From assembly GCA_022885665.1 (NCBI GenBank), contig JAGQDJ010000082.1, positions 62,001 through 126,000 of the forward strand: a DNA stretch of 64,000 bases, read 5' to 3'. Shown one piece after another: positions 33,884 to 48,200 of the stretch; position 1 is the first letter of the stretch; each line of letters starts with the position of its first letter. The DNA is from Triops longicaudatus. Lineage: Eukaryota; Arthropoda; Branchiopoda; Notostraca; Triopsidae. The notes beneath the pieces were generated by a model. The model made no database searches, was not told the origin of the DNA, and worked only from the letters and a program-made list of their open reading frames with translations. Position numbers and translations under genes: made by a program.

Positions 33884-36276
33884 TGTCCTTATATCACTTC
33901 ACGGTTTTTCAATAATTTTCGACAGAATGGAGGTAAGCTTTTTTGGATGGTTAATAGTTTTATCTCCGAAACTGTTATATTTTTTGCGGATGGGCGAAAA
34001 ACACAACGTAAGGGGAAATACGACTGGGATTAATTCTAGCGTTTGAAAAAAATAGAAATGAAAACTGTCAAGATTACGCCCTGGACATAATTTCTGATTG
34101 TTAAGAACCCAACAAAGACTCGTTGGTCAACTTTCCTTTACGTACATGGAGTCTTACAAAAATGGCATTGTTATTTTTCAGCAAAAATTGAACATTAGGG
34201 GAAGGCTTCACGTTTTCGCAAAACCCCACCTTTTTATCATAATATAAAACAAACACAACATGGAACCTACATATGACTAGAATTGCTCCATAGCCGCAAT
34301 TTTAACTAACCTTAATGTTATCATTTTACAGCGCAGTTAAATAACGTATCGTGCTTTGACCCATATTTGTCGCTAACATGTCCTTTTTGTGTATCTTATT
34401 GCGTCTTTTAGTCACAATTTTTGCCGACAACTGAGATTTTTACCAACATCACAGCGAATATAGCATAGCTTCACAACTAAGCCTCACCAACTGTCTCACT
34501 TTCGTCATCCCGGAAACACACAAGTAAGAAAAATTACGTTCTTTTTTTTGCATATAACCTGTCTTATGACAGAGGCTCTAACATTATCGAGAAGGTTTTT
34601 CAAACTTATGAAACGACAGGCGAAATCCAGGAATGAACAATTTTGCTAAAAGGAGACGCGGGGAAAAGTCTACGGGGAACAACAGAGGAGCAGGGAGATA
34701 GGGTTCATGCCCTGGGTTCTGTTACGTTTTGCTTATTTAAAGGGATTACAAATCTCACATCCTACCCTTTGGCAAAAACTTTTCACGAACTTCGTCACAA
34801 GCCCTCCTCATTTCGCCAGATTCCGCCCTTTCCTATCAAGGATAGTTTAAAAAAGGAGGAAAAATCAACAGAACGAAGGGCCATTATAAAAAAAAAAGTC
34901 AAAGACGGGGTTTCTTATTTGCTTTGCTAGGGAGGATGCATATTTTGATTTTTTTTTCTTGGACAAATGATCCTAGCTTTACAAATGATACACACGAACC
35001 CGGCTGTTCATTATTCTACTTTTGTTTTTCATATACACTATTATCTGTCTTCAATACAGTAGCACCTTCCGTTGTTTTCGGACAGCAAACGGTGTTTCGT
35101 AGACGGAAATCTTCAGCTGTAGATGTCTTTATTGCTTAACCCAACCCTTGGTGATCCAATAGGGTGTTTGTTACCTCGGAGAAGGACAACAGAGGACTCC
35201 GCTCCGCCCGATCGACGGATAGGACGAGTTGTGCGGATCGACAGCCGGGCTAAGAGGAACACATTGCTATTAAGAATGATGACGCTTTCAAATAAATTTT
35301 ACATTACTATTCACCGAAAAGTTTTCCACGTGGTGTCTCTCTAGAGCAACCGAAAAAAAAAAGCCGCAGAAACGCGGAAGAGATACTAAGCGCTACAAGT
35401 TACGGCGCACCATGCAATTAATAATTATAGCTTGAGAATTTTCAATCAATGCGAGACAAGCAGATCCGAAACAAGTTTGACAGGGTAAGCCAAGCTGCGA
35501 TGTTGATAATAGACGAACGAAATAAAAAAGAAAAGATAGAGACAATTACAGTGTAAAAGGCATAACTGGGCGTCAAGGTTGTGAGGGTAAGTTACAAGTG
35601 GTGACGTCACGGCGCAAGTTTTTCCAGGTGATATGACAGGGATCGTTTTGTTTCTTTAGCTGATTTTTCCATACGACAAAAGAAAAACTTTTGGCTGCCA
35701 GAGGAGCGAAAGGACGCTAACGGTAAGGTAGTAAGGGAGGCAAAAGGGGGAGTCATAGGTAAAAACAACCAGCATGCTAAGGCTTATATCCTTTCTGGAC
35801 CCCAACCCAGGTATTATCGTGTCAAAGTGCGACAGCTCAGACAGAAGAGAGAAAAGCAATCTGCGGGATACAAAGGAAGCATAGCAAATTAGCCGCTCAA
35901 AATGTTCATAAAACAGACGACGGACCCAAATGGACAACATTTGAACCCCTAAAGGGCGTACACATGACTCCCCTCAACCGTAAAGCCAAAAAATCCTAAC
36001 TTGAGACTTTTTACAGAAAAACGCCTTGAAACCTCACTAGCTTCTTTTACAAAATGCTTATAAACTTCCAGAAAGAAAACCTACTGATGTGTTTTCTTTA
36101 AAAACTGACTTCTGGTTAGATCATTGGGGTTCTTCCTTTGCAATCCGCAGGGTATCATTTTTTTAATAGGAGCGTACGCAAAGAAGATGGAAGCGAGAAG
36201 GCCAGTAAATCAACCGAAAATTTGCCGTTTCGAAAGTGGAAAATGAGAAAAAGCTCAACGAAAAAGGGACGACAAC

Positions 36277-39200
36277 TCACTGCGGTGCGTGGTGATGGTG
36301 GTGGTACGACGGGTAAGAGTAGTACTGATGGTGTGGCCATACCTCGCTCCCGGCCTCACCATATAGGTAATGCGAGGTTAGTCCTGTGGGTACCCTTGGC
36401 GGGGATGCTGAGCCCATCCGACTCCATTTGCAGGCATTACTCAGGTTCAGGTCCAACCCAGCTTTCAGGGAGGTATGCGGGGTAGTGCAGCCATTTGTAC
36501 TGCCTACACCTGCTATCCCTGTTCCGTGTGAGTGCGGATGGTGGGGATGGTGGTGTTGGTGGTATTTTTTGGCCTCGTGGAGGGTGTCAGCATGGTTTTG
36601 CGACGGAATGGTGCTATACCCGCCATGGTGGTTGGCGGCTGAAACGGTAGGGTCGCTGATCAACGTCACAACATTGGCACTCGGATCGGAATGGGCAGAA
36701 GCCCCAGCGCCACCTGCGCCCCACATCAAAACTGTCTGTCGGGTGTCATTATTGGCAGCGTAACTACCTTGTTGCTGCGAGGTGTTATTATTCGCCACAC
36801 CACTACCACTACCTCCACCGCCTCCTCCTCCTCCTCCTCCTCCTCCTCCTCCTCCGGCGGTACTTTCGTTGCTACTCGAATTACTCCGACTATCGCCCGA
36901 AGCCATGGGTAGCGCAATAGACACGCCATTTTTCTCTTGGCCAGGTATTGATGCGGTAACCGGGGTGGTCGTATTACTCTTTGACAGCAAGCCGTTTATA
37001 TTTCCGTGTTCTCCACCGCTGGCGGTCTTGCGTAAGGCTGCTCGGGATAATCCGTGGTACGAGTGACTGTCGACGGACCCGTTGCCGCAATCCTCCGCGG
37101 CAATGGACTCTATACTCGTCACTGAGGTATCTGCACTCAATCGATTCATCCCTACAACGACCCCACCGCTCCCGCTTCCCGGATTGTACTTGGTAGTGTC
37201 GCCGGAACCAGGCCCGGGACTCGTATATAGTTGTGGCACTCCAACACCGACACTGGCTTCGTAACCAGGTGGCAAGAACCCATTTCCGGCGGTGGCGTGG
37301 TGGACGTAGGGTGAATAGTCGGTAGGGTAGTAACCGCATCCGCCTACCCCGGCCAACCCCCGATACCCGTGAAAGAGATTGTCAGTAGATAAGAATCGGT
37401 TATCGAGGGCTGGGTAGAAGGTTGGGAGATGATTTTGGAGGTTAGGCAAAGTTTGGATGTTTTGCTGGTGATGCATGTAGAGACTCGCGTTCTCGCCCGA
37501 GTAAGTAGCCGGACTAGCCGTCATGGACGTCGGATAGACCCCGGCCGGGTATGCGGCCGCCGCAGCTGCAGCCGCAGCCGTCGGAGTCCATGCCGGCGTT
37601 TCGGGGAGGTACTCAGGCGTCCCGACTTTTCTTTTCGTGCGACATGTTGTGAGAAAGTCCCGTAACTGGCTCTTGTAGCGGCGCCCCAGCCGCTGTGATT
37701 GGAGGGCGACTTCCTGGTCCATGAGATAGCTGCTAGCCAGGCCTGCGTCCAAGTAGCTCACTTTGAAGTCCATGGTTCGTTTCCCCAGTAGGTCGCGACC
37801 TTCTTCCTCCCTAATGTACGAACAGAAAAGCACCCATATTCAATTACACGCTACGGGGAGCCGCATCCATCACTTTTATAGAGCAACTATGACGAATGGT
37901 CGCCTTTCAACGGACGTAAAAAGATACGCTATTATGGCATGATATCATCAATAACTTGCAAATTATTTTCAATGACTCAATCTATTATACAATGTGTATG
38001 CGCATTACCTGTGCGTGTTAAACTGAACATTTCAAGACAACGTAAAATTTGGAAAATATAAGAAATGATCTAAAAAAAAAATGCTACAGCTCTAAATTAA
38101 AGTTACTTGTTCGAGACAACTCAGTATTAAGACAGGATAAAACACAAAATATTGAAATACGCTTTTCGTTTTGATGGGGATCAAGGAAGCAGTAGGCTTG
38201 TTACCCACCTCGTCTTGTACAACTGTTTGATTTCTCATTGAATTCACCCTTAGCAGTAAGACAATTGCAGTAAAAACTCTAAAAATACTGTTTAGTGAAA
38301 GTAGAGTTAATTTGTTAGTGAACTTTCAAATGAAAGTGGAAATCGAACCCAACGCATAGTTTTAATTCGACCTTCTAAGACGTACAGAATTCACTGACGT
38401 TTTATTTTTTTATGTATAATGTAACTTCAAAAACAGCTGTTTAAGTAACAAATTTGTGAACAATTCAGTGCTAAGTTAGGAAAACTAACGTATTGAAATT
38501 TAATCATCAGAATATTCAAAACACATTTTGAATTTAGCGCATTTCGACATGTTCCAGAGTAAGCAAAATTTAAGTTCAAGGAAAACTTGACACAAGAGGA
38601 TTTAAATATTTAGAACGAAACTATCGTTCTACATCTTGGGACAGTGTGAAAGGCTTGTAACTGGCAACTTACATGAGAGGTCGATGGGTACTGATGATAA
38701 AATCTGGTTTGCTGTTCTTATACACTAATCGCGACGAAGTTTGCAACCATTGCCACTGTCCCTCTTTGGTTTGCAACCGGTATGCTATTAAACCTGATGC
38801 TCCTGTTTTCAGCACTGTTGTGTGCATACACAATCCACGCCATAGCAGAAAAAAAGTAAAGAAAACATATAAAAAGATTAATGGAGCACTCTTAATTACA
38901 CGATGACGAATGTTTACGTTCTTGATGGGCACTCGCCACGTATGCCAGGTCGTCGTAATGGACTAGATCGTATCCCCCCATGGTCGACAATTCCGTATCC
39001 GTGTATCCCAGTAGGGATTTCCCCCTGTCAACATAACAAACATCGCATGAATGCATAACTTTATCGAGTGAGACTACAGCATTTAAACTTGCAGGTGAAA
39101 GGCAATGTGTAAAGAAGACTCAATCACACGTTGCCATTACGCAACTATCCGACTACCTTCCGTGACGTAACTCTTCACTTGTTTTAACCTGAATGAAGTT

Positions 39201-42200
39201 TAAGTGGCAGCCTACACGGTGCTGCGAAGATCGGCTTAATTTTGAAATGTGATAGCCAAGCTTGATCGATGGTAGTTTACTAAGTTTAGGAATACATTGT
39301 CCTTGCAGATATAAAATATAATAATGCAGGCGTGTGAAGAGTTTTACCACCACATCAACAATCCAATGTAGACAAGAAAAGCTTTTGTACTTGCAACAAA
39401 AGAATAGTGGAAGTTTTATTGCAAACGTTACGGAACGAATGAGTACAGGGGTTGTTTGCGCTGGTAATAAAACAGTGAACGGTCCTATTCAACAGCACGA
39501 GGTAAGGTTTTCTTATTTTTAGGAACAAGAAAACCATTCAATACGTGCTTAAATAGCCAAGATAGATTAAGGATTGTTGGTCCGTAAAAGATCACGTTCC
39601 TTAAAGGAAAGCATGGAATTTTCTGTTCACTGATTTGATTTGCCAATATTTGACTTACGTTGTTCCTTATCCATTTACATATGTATTATACCCTGCCAAC
39701 ATGTCCTCCTTTGACCTCGTACGTGTTATTTCTGTTGTGTTCTTTTACTGAATCATTCAACCCAGAACTCGAACGTAGGCAAGGTTATGGAGTGCGATGT
39801 AAAGTACATAAAAGGAAAGAATGGAAACATTTGCTGAACGTCGGGAAATCATTTCACTACCGATTTCATATGATGCGTAACAATGAATGTAACGAATGCC
39901 CTGGGGCGATGAAGACTCTTCTTATAGGCTTAGCATTTTCAACTCAATACCTACGGTCTATTCTTTCGTAACGTTGTCCAGATTTACGTTCTCTCTTGCA
40001 CACTGTTCTCATTCTTTTTCAAGAAAAGCCAATAACAATAAAAAAACGGTACAGGCGCAAAGGTGCATATATCTAAAAACAAACTTCGTGACCATAAATC
40101 AAACTCCTGCCCTGTAGGTGGGGGCCTCTTCACACGAACTTGAGCATCCTTACTTAAAACAGGCCACTCGAACTATTCAGTGATTCAATTATATCTCGTC
40201 TACTATATTTTAGCTTAATGTGGTTTTTGTCCCTTCCTACCAAAAATCCAAGCTCAGAGTTGTTCCAGGGTTAAAAAAGATAGCAAATTAGAACTCTCGG
40301 TAACTATAGGTCAAATAAGAGCCCCCCGGGGTGCTCATGACTTAACGTAGGCTGGAAAACCACTATGAAACACCACAGTAAATAAATAACTATTGCAATT
40401 AAGCCCCTTGCTATCAAGATACGTATTCTCCCAATCTTGTTCGGTTTTTCCCTTCATTTCAGCCATACGTCGGAACAAACAAAAAATACCTGAATGTCTT
40501 CAGTGATCCTGCCTCTTTCCTGGCCTAAACTTACAAGTATTTTGACACAAGAATTTCGTCCTCTTTGTCGTTTCCCACCCTGTCCTGTAATATTCCACTA
40601 GCAGACCTTTCGAGCAACAATTCGGCATCCCGCTCCTTGTTTCGCCTTTCTGTTTGTCTTTTCTCTGTGGGTTCTCCCTGACTGTTTTATAATACAAAAA
40701 GGGTATAGAGAATGAACGGCACGTGTTTTAGAAATGCAACGGGCATACACATCCATATCCCTCGCGCATGCATTAAGAAGGTCCGAGTGTTGGGTGCCTA
40801 GTGTGTAATTAGGTCCCGGAAGCAGGAAGAGGAATGAGGTAAAAGTTCAAGTAAGGGTATTATGGGCGTGTCAATGGCCATTCGGGAGATAGCACAGCCT
40901 GGCGTCAAAGGGCGTTGACGACGGCGCACATTAAAAAAATTGTTATTTCTGGACTTGGGCAGTTAACTACTAGCGTCAGAAAGTGCACATGTTCAGAAAC
41001 TTGGAGGAATAAAAAAGACAGGGGAAAAAGTGAATTCCCAAAGAAGCCTATTTTTTCCCTCCCGTCTCTTTTCACTGTTGTATAGTAGAAGCTTTCCAGT
41101 GCCCCTTTTTTTCTCTCATTCCCGAAACTCAACTCGATTACTGGTCTCTCTTTGTTTTCACCTACAGTTAAAACTTTTCGTATTTTCGTTCGCTTTGATC
41201 TCTCTCCTACTGATCTAATTAGCGCATTGGGAGCTTCTCCAAAAGCCTTCATCTTTACTGTCCAAATATGTCGAACTTTTTTCAGCTATTATTACAAATT
41301 TCCTTCCTGACTATACTTCATTATCTCTCTCTTGCCAAGTCTACTTAGAAGCTTAACGATACATTATTATGGTATCGAAAGTCCACCAGGTGCTTCACTA
41401 TAGTTTCTCCTATAAAAAGACGCAGTTTTAGTCATATGGGTCATCGATTTGTCGTGGTCAATACTGGATCCGTTTTGGTAATACAAAATATAAGGTCGTG
41501 CGCAGAGCCAATAACTTGCGCAAACAAACCTGCTACTGCGCTGTTCAACTCAAATCTTTGGACAGCTTGATTGTTGGCAACGTTTCTCTCCCTCCCTCGT
41601 GACGCGGCTCTCCCAACCAATCATCGATCACAGCAAACTTCCCTCTCACATATCTATCGCTCGGAAGAATACCTTTCTTTTGCACCCGTAAATTGCTCCT
41701 GCTTTTTCCGTATAACCTATTTTATTCATCCCAATTTTTTTCCTTACCTCTGATCCATGGAAACCAGGGCCAAATCCAGACGATGTTTACTTTTAAACAT
41801 GGTGTCTTTATGGGGGAGTTCCAACAAAGACGGCGGACCGAATGGTGTACACAAGGCAAATAATGCTAACGGAGGCTCTTCGCTTTTAGTGTTTTGCCCA
41901 TGCAAGACTTTGATTCTACCTCGGACATCCAATCTCTATTAAAAGAAAATAGAGCGACAAATTAGAACTACACGCTGTTTGCTATTCTGCATTGAGCAGC
42001 ACACTTGCTTTGATGTCATTCTTACAATAGACGTAAACTAGGAAAAGATGACAGGAATATTTTAGTCCGCATTGGAGCTGGACATAAAAGAGTTCTATAA
42101 TAATCTTCAGAACATCGATGGCAAAATCGAATCTAAAAGCCCAAACTTATGAAATCTCTGATCCAGACAGCTTAGAAACTATCGACAGATTTTACAGGAG

Positions 42201-45200
42201 AAATAAGCTGTCCTGTAAGGGGAAATATAAACTATATAACTTCTGAAACTTAATTTAATTGAGAAGTTAAGTTAAGCTATTCATGCGGATTAGTACCATT
42301 TTTACCATGTAAATTAAAGTATAAGCAGGCTATGGTACAGTAAGGTTACTATTTATTAGGTGTAAGCGCAATTCTGCCTTCACTTGGGTTAAACGTACGC
42401 GTTTTTGCGGGGAATAATCCTGCAACTACACTGACAATCCCCCCACCAAACAAATACTGTTGACCTCTTAAGCTTATTTACATTTGCTTGTAAGGTAGAA
42501 ATAAGAATAAGTATTCTTTTTTCTATTAGATTCTCGTATACCTGCAAGGCAAGAATTTTTAGTTAAACTTGTCCACATGAAATCCTGAACGGAATTAAGA
42601 ATACTCCGAATATATTTAAAAATGACGTTATATCACACCAAGAATCCCGAAGTGTTGTCCAAAAGGCATCGAAAGCGGACGGTGAAAGATCTTTCCAAAT
42701 GATGACAATGGTCGCCGCGGAGTGCATCCAGTATAGATAAGCCTGAATCCGCAGGTATTTGACTGTTCCACGTCAACTGTCGCTGAAGTTCTTCTCTGTC
42801 TTCGGAATGGACGAGTTCGTACACCGATTGATGGACAACATCCGACTAAACAATTTCCCAACAATGCAAAAGAAAACATGGTTAATCAATCACATTTGAA
42901 ACATACAGTATTGCTACCAAAACAAACGAAACTACATACATTCAAATGTTATGCTACTGAGACAAAGAACCTAATATAAACGTGAAAAGAGGGGGTTGGC
43001 CGGGGTACCACATGTCTATAGATCCCCAATCATAGCCAGGTGTCTTCGGCCACCAAAAACCTTTCATTTTAAGAGCTGTCATACGGTGAAACATTTGGCG
43101 GACCGGTGATGCGATCACACCGTGGCCAAAAAGGTGCTCGGGATAATTAGTCCAGCCCAGGTGGGAACTTCGAGAAGTTTGAGAGAGAACGCGAAAAGAA
43201 GGGCGAAGGGACGGGGGTGAGGGTTAAGAAATACAGTACGGTAAAGGAAAAGACCATATGGCCTCGTACTTCCCCTTGGAGTATAGTCATACCTATTAAC
43301 AAGATTCATTTTTTTATTTGTTTCTCTCTAAGATAGGACAACTGGCACGTGGAAGAGTTCCGACAGGTTACATATCCTTTTGTTTTTCTTTTTATCAAGA
43401 GTGGCACTACATCTGCATATCCGATGAGGGAACTGACACTGAGCAAACAGGTCTTTGGCTTAGGCTATTATTGTTCTGCTATAATTTCCTTAATAAAGCT
43501 TTCTTGTGCATGTATGTATTCTTTCACAAATCATGGCTGAGGTTCATTAACTACGAATGAGAGCTGTTGGAGAATGGAGAATTGACTTACTGTCAGGCAC
43601 GGAAGGGAAAACTTCGTACCGGGAATGCTATCAATTGACAATCGCAAAAGAATTTCGTCTAAAAAGTTAGACTTATAAGCTCGACGAGATCTTTGTAACA
43701 AAATGAGAAAACTTTATGTGATATACATTCTTCAATTTCTACATTCTAATTTCTTAAAACCGAACATAACCGTCAAAGTTAACACGCCGTCAACGCTAGT
43801 CAACTTTCAATAAACCAGGAAATCTAACAGGATAATATAGATACCATCAGTTCGATAGAGAAAGAAAAAGGTCGAATTTAAAATGCAGCTGGATACGGTA
43901 CCTGATTTCTAAAAAAAAAAAAATTACAAGGGTGCTATTTTTTAATTTTAAGAAAGAATTTGAGTTTCTTTTTGCTAGTCAACTAGACTTGACCTTTGAG
44001 CTTATTTTTGTCGTTTTATCTCTTGTTTGCAAACGTGCTGGAGAGAGTGATGTAGGTTTTGTGTGGGTTTTGTGAGGCTTGAGTATTCGGGATCATTCCC
44101 TAATTTATAATACAACGGAGCTCCATGGGCCAAAAAAAAAGATGGAGCCAAAGAAGTTCTTTAACAACTTTGGTTTGTGTTTTCACAGGGTGAGATAATG
44201 TATAATCAGGAAATAAAGCTCAGTCGAACTGAAGAGAGATATCTTTATTGTTATCCCGCAACGTCTTGTTGGGACGTTCTTTCTCTCATGGTTGCTACCC
44301 TGTAGAACCACCGATACCCCCCGCTGGTTTTACTGATAGAGACACAACTCATCGCTGGGCCATGAGGATCCATATATCTGCAACATAAGCTCCGGGAGCT
44401 TCTCTCCTTTTTCTCTATTCCGTTGTCAATAAAGGTAAAAAAAAAGTCCACAATCAAGATCCGTACCAAAAGAGTTGTCCTACTGCGCTCAACGAAAGGC
44501 ATGGGGCGTTGCATCACTAAAATAACACAGGATTTTCCAACCGTAGCAACATTTCCTGGCCTTGCAATCAAACGAATAAACCCTCGCAAACAAACCTCAA
44601 TTTTTCTTTTTTTTCAAATTTTAGAAAGGAAAGAAAAAAGTACCTGGAAGTCCCTTATTTCGCTCTCAAAAGATTTCTCCCCGCTTTTGACTTTGTAAGC
44701 TACTAAGTATACAGTATTTACTACCTGGAACACGCCTTTCTGTCGACATTTCCTGCATTCTTCATTCAAGGAGCCTTATTATTAGTTTACTTCAATCATA
44801 AGAGGTCCTTCGCATGTCACATAACTAAAAAGCAGACTCGCCCGACTTTAGCATACTACGGAGCTACGGGGTCACCGGCGCGAGGGGACAAGGGTAGCAG
44901 GGGGAGGTTAGACGCTGGAAACCGTGGATATTACGCGGGAGGGAAACACGAAAAAATTTACGAATAGCGGCCTTAAAAACTTGCTATAGAGCTCGAGAAA
45001 ATGTTTTAGACAATAGCGCAACCTTTTTCATGCTGTAACATCCGCAGAGAAAAGGCTTGGCTTTGGCCTGTCTGCATCAAAAATATATAAAACTCGAGAC
45101 CCCGCGAAGACGTGCGACTAGAGAGAAACCGCGGGAGTGCGAAGGGTTGTTCAAACAAACCCAGCAGGGAAGGCCCATAATGTAGACTGATCTTTCATAC

Positions 45201-48200
45201 ACCTTTTTCTCAGTCCTGAAGAAATACCTACCCAACGAAAAAGAAACCTTAAACCAATCACTTATAAGCATTACTATATTAACTTAGCTTCTATTGATTT
45301 AAAATATTCCTATTAAATTGATACTAGATTCCTTATACTGATATCATAATATTGTTGGGTTTTGACTTCACACATAGTTTACGACTCGCAATAAAAGTTG
45401 CCATCAACTTTCTCAGGGAAAGCCTGCTATTATTATTAAGATGAAAAAAAAAAACATTCTGAATTCTGACAAAGTTTAGTTGTAAACTACGGTGAATTTA
45501 AGCACCTAAGCATACACAATAAATATATTTTTCAGTATATTAAACTTAAGGTAATTCAGTCTTTGTTTAAAGAATTGAAATGCACTAATTACGACTAAGG
45601 GAATAACTAGAAGGCAAGCGAAGTTTCTAGTTTTGAAAAACTCTAAGAGTTCTAGCTAAACTACGCAATCTAATTCAGACATTCATAAAATGATAGAAAT
45701 TTGTAGAGTAAAGAAACTTTTAGCTAAGCCATGCAATTCAGGTCGGACATTTCCAGAAGGTCGAAGATGGTTCCAGTGACTAGTCGTGCGCACATTACAA
45801 AAGGGAAAAAGAATTGCCGTTAGGAGGATAATTTGAAACCTGAACACATCAAACGTCCAAACTCCGGAAAAAAGAAACTTCATGTGTCCATCAATTCCAA
45901 GTACATAGTTATGATATAACTCGCAACAAAAAGGAAACAGCCCTGTAGGGGACCAGAAAGACAAGCGACCAAGACGGAGCTACATATACGCATTCATTTA
46001 TGCATCTACCTTTAACGGACAAGTCGGACTGTGGGCTGCCCAGAGAGGACACGCAAGTATCTCATTAAGGTACAAACAATTCTGGACTGGAATAATTACC
46101 TTTTGAGACAGACCAAGCAGGATATTTATATATACACTTCTCCTGAGATGCGTCCATGACTCCCCTCCATCCTATATTCGACCACTTCCACCCCCTAGCT
46201 CACGCCCGGTAAAGCGGGCGGAAGATTATAACCATATTAAGACAAAAAGAAACAGACAATCCTCAACAATAAGGTACATGTCCGGCCCTCCATCCATCAA
46301 CCAAAACGAGTTCTTCGTCTCTCTTTCGCTCTCTAAAAGACTTTTTTTTTTCGTTGTTGTGACGTTTCCCATCTAATCTCCCCTCATCCACGTTCGTTTT
46401 ACCTAACGGAAGCTTTCAGAAAACACCGCCAAGCAGACGTGTGCGTCAAGAATGTGTTGTTTGCGGTACCGGCAGATTACTTCCCCCACTAAACGACTCC
46501 AAGGAGGAAGACGGGAATGAAATATGAGTATAATCGCAGTCAGACTTACCTGATGAAACCCGAGGTAACTTTCAATGCTATGCGTTGCGAAGAACACTTC
46601 GCCGTCACTCGTTAGAATCACTAGGAAGCCATTTAAAGCCTGCAAACCAAACGCGAATGGAAACATTAACGAAAAACTCCATAATATCACACAACAGCAA
46701 AAATTCCTCTTAACTTCACACATTTCTGTACATTACTTAAGTTAGACTCTAAGAAATGACTCAGTACACGTTAAGTATAAAAACCGATCAAAGAAACACG
46801 TGGAACTGATAACAGTTATTATCTAAAAGTAGAAAAATACTATATAAGAGCTTTTCGTTTAATTGTTGAGTTGTTGCTTGGAACTTGACGGTGGACAAAG
46901 GTCCGTTTCCTTTACAAGACTTTCGGTAGTCGAGGGGTGGAGCGGGCGTTTTTATTAAAAACTGTGTTAGATAAATTTTAGCATGTGAGGAAGTAAGACC
47001 AACGGGAAAAACGTGGATAGAATAAGGGGGTTGTTCTCTCCAAGCACAGTTTTTCCCACCGCCACGTGCTGTATTCTTTTTTTTCCAGACTGTATCAACA
47101 AAACATAGAGAATTAAAACTTTGCCACTACGCACCATGGCCAAAGGTAGTAATTAACTCAAAAACGCAATTGCATATGCTGTCTAGTCTCCTTTTACTCA
47201 CACCACCCAACCGACGCTAGTTTATGACGGTTCACCACTGCCAGCGAACATTTTGCGCAGGGGACGCAGAAACCCACGTGGCTCGCTTAGCCCGAAAAAA
47301 GCGCGGCGACACAGTGAAGCTTTACACAGAGCGTTACGGGTAAAAGAGTATTTTTTTTTTAACGAAGACTAATAATTTCTGCTGAAAAAAAGAATGACTG
47401 CAAAACTTTGTTTACAACCAAAAAAGGACAAAATCACGCTTACATTAAACAGTCACTATAATTAAGGTTCAGTACTCTGTTTAATAGAACGAGTCCTAAA
47501 TTATTTGTGAAGCTTATTAGTCACTTCGCTTTTAAATGTTAGTCATTCTGGGCTTTTCGGGCTCCGTTAATTTAAAAATTCATGCCGAAAGCACAAAAGA
47601 GAAAATCCCAGTTGACGTTTAGATGTGATAGCTGTCTTCCAAATAAGTTACCTAACAAAGAAAAAACGTTAGGAAAATTTACTCTCCAATCAAAAGCTCA
47701 ACCACTAAGCCAACAGTCAAACTTCATTGTACGTCGCTTGCTAATTAGTTAACCTTTTCTCAGCATCAGAAAAAAATGCCTAATTTGTTCATCCCAGTAC
47801 AACGCCCGAACTTTGCTCGCTTAACAAAAACTTGATTAGTGAAATAACACAAGCTAAGAAACAAGGCTAAAAGAATGCTAGCAACAAGGCTGCCTAATTT
47901 TCTCAAAATCTGATTATGTACTCAGAAGAAATTCGCCAATATTTTAGAATTACAAACGTCGTAAAAAATAGTGAAGCATAGGATGAGAAATAAAGTTTTC
48001 ACGTCAAGAATAAAGAAATATTTTAAAAATTTCACATTCGTGAAATCCATTGCAAAACCGTCACTTCTGATCACAATCTGACATAAGATTTTTTGTTAAA
48101 GATTTTTAGTTTTTTTATGAAGAAAATTACTAATCTACATTACTTCCGAATTTAAAGAAAAAATCGCTGTTTACAGAATCAACTAAATTTCCTAAAATGA

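Larger units (their letters stand above)
30770..36276. other. Gene-poor spacer between POLQ and spineless
   Basis: About 5.5 kb, AT-rich. An 11-bp hairpin lies at 31722-31754. Plus-strand ORFs with some protein-like composition occur at about 33345-33510 (FSKHCNQWHFSREWACVFNP), 33653-33883 and 35123-35344, but I could not build a consistent gene from them. The right end should hold the spineless 3' UTR. Nothing else stands out. Confidence 0.4.

Noticed and set aside
36138..37665. Many plus-strand ORFs rich in Pro, Ser, Arg or Thr
   Set aside because: They are shadows of the repeat-rich last exon of spineless on the other strand.
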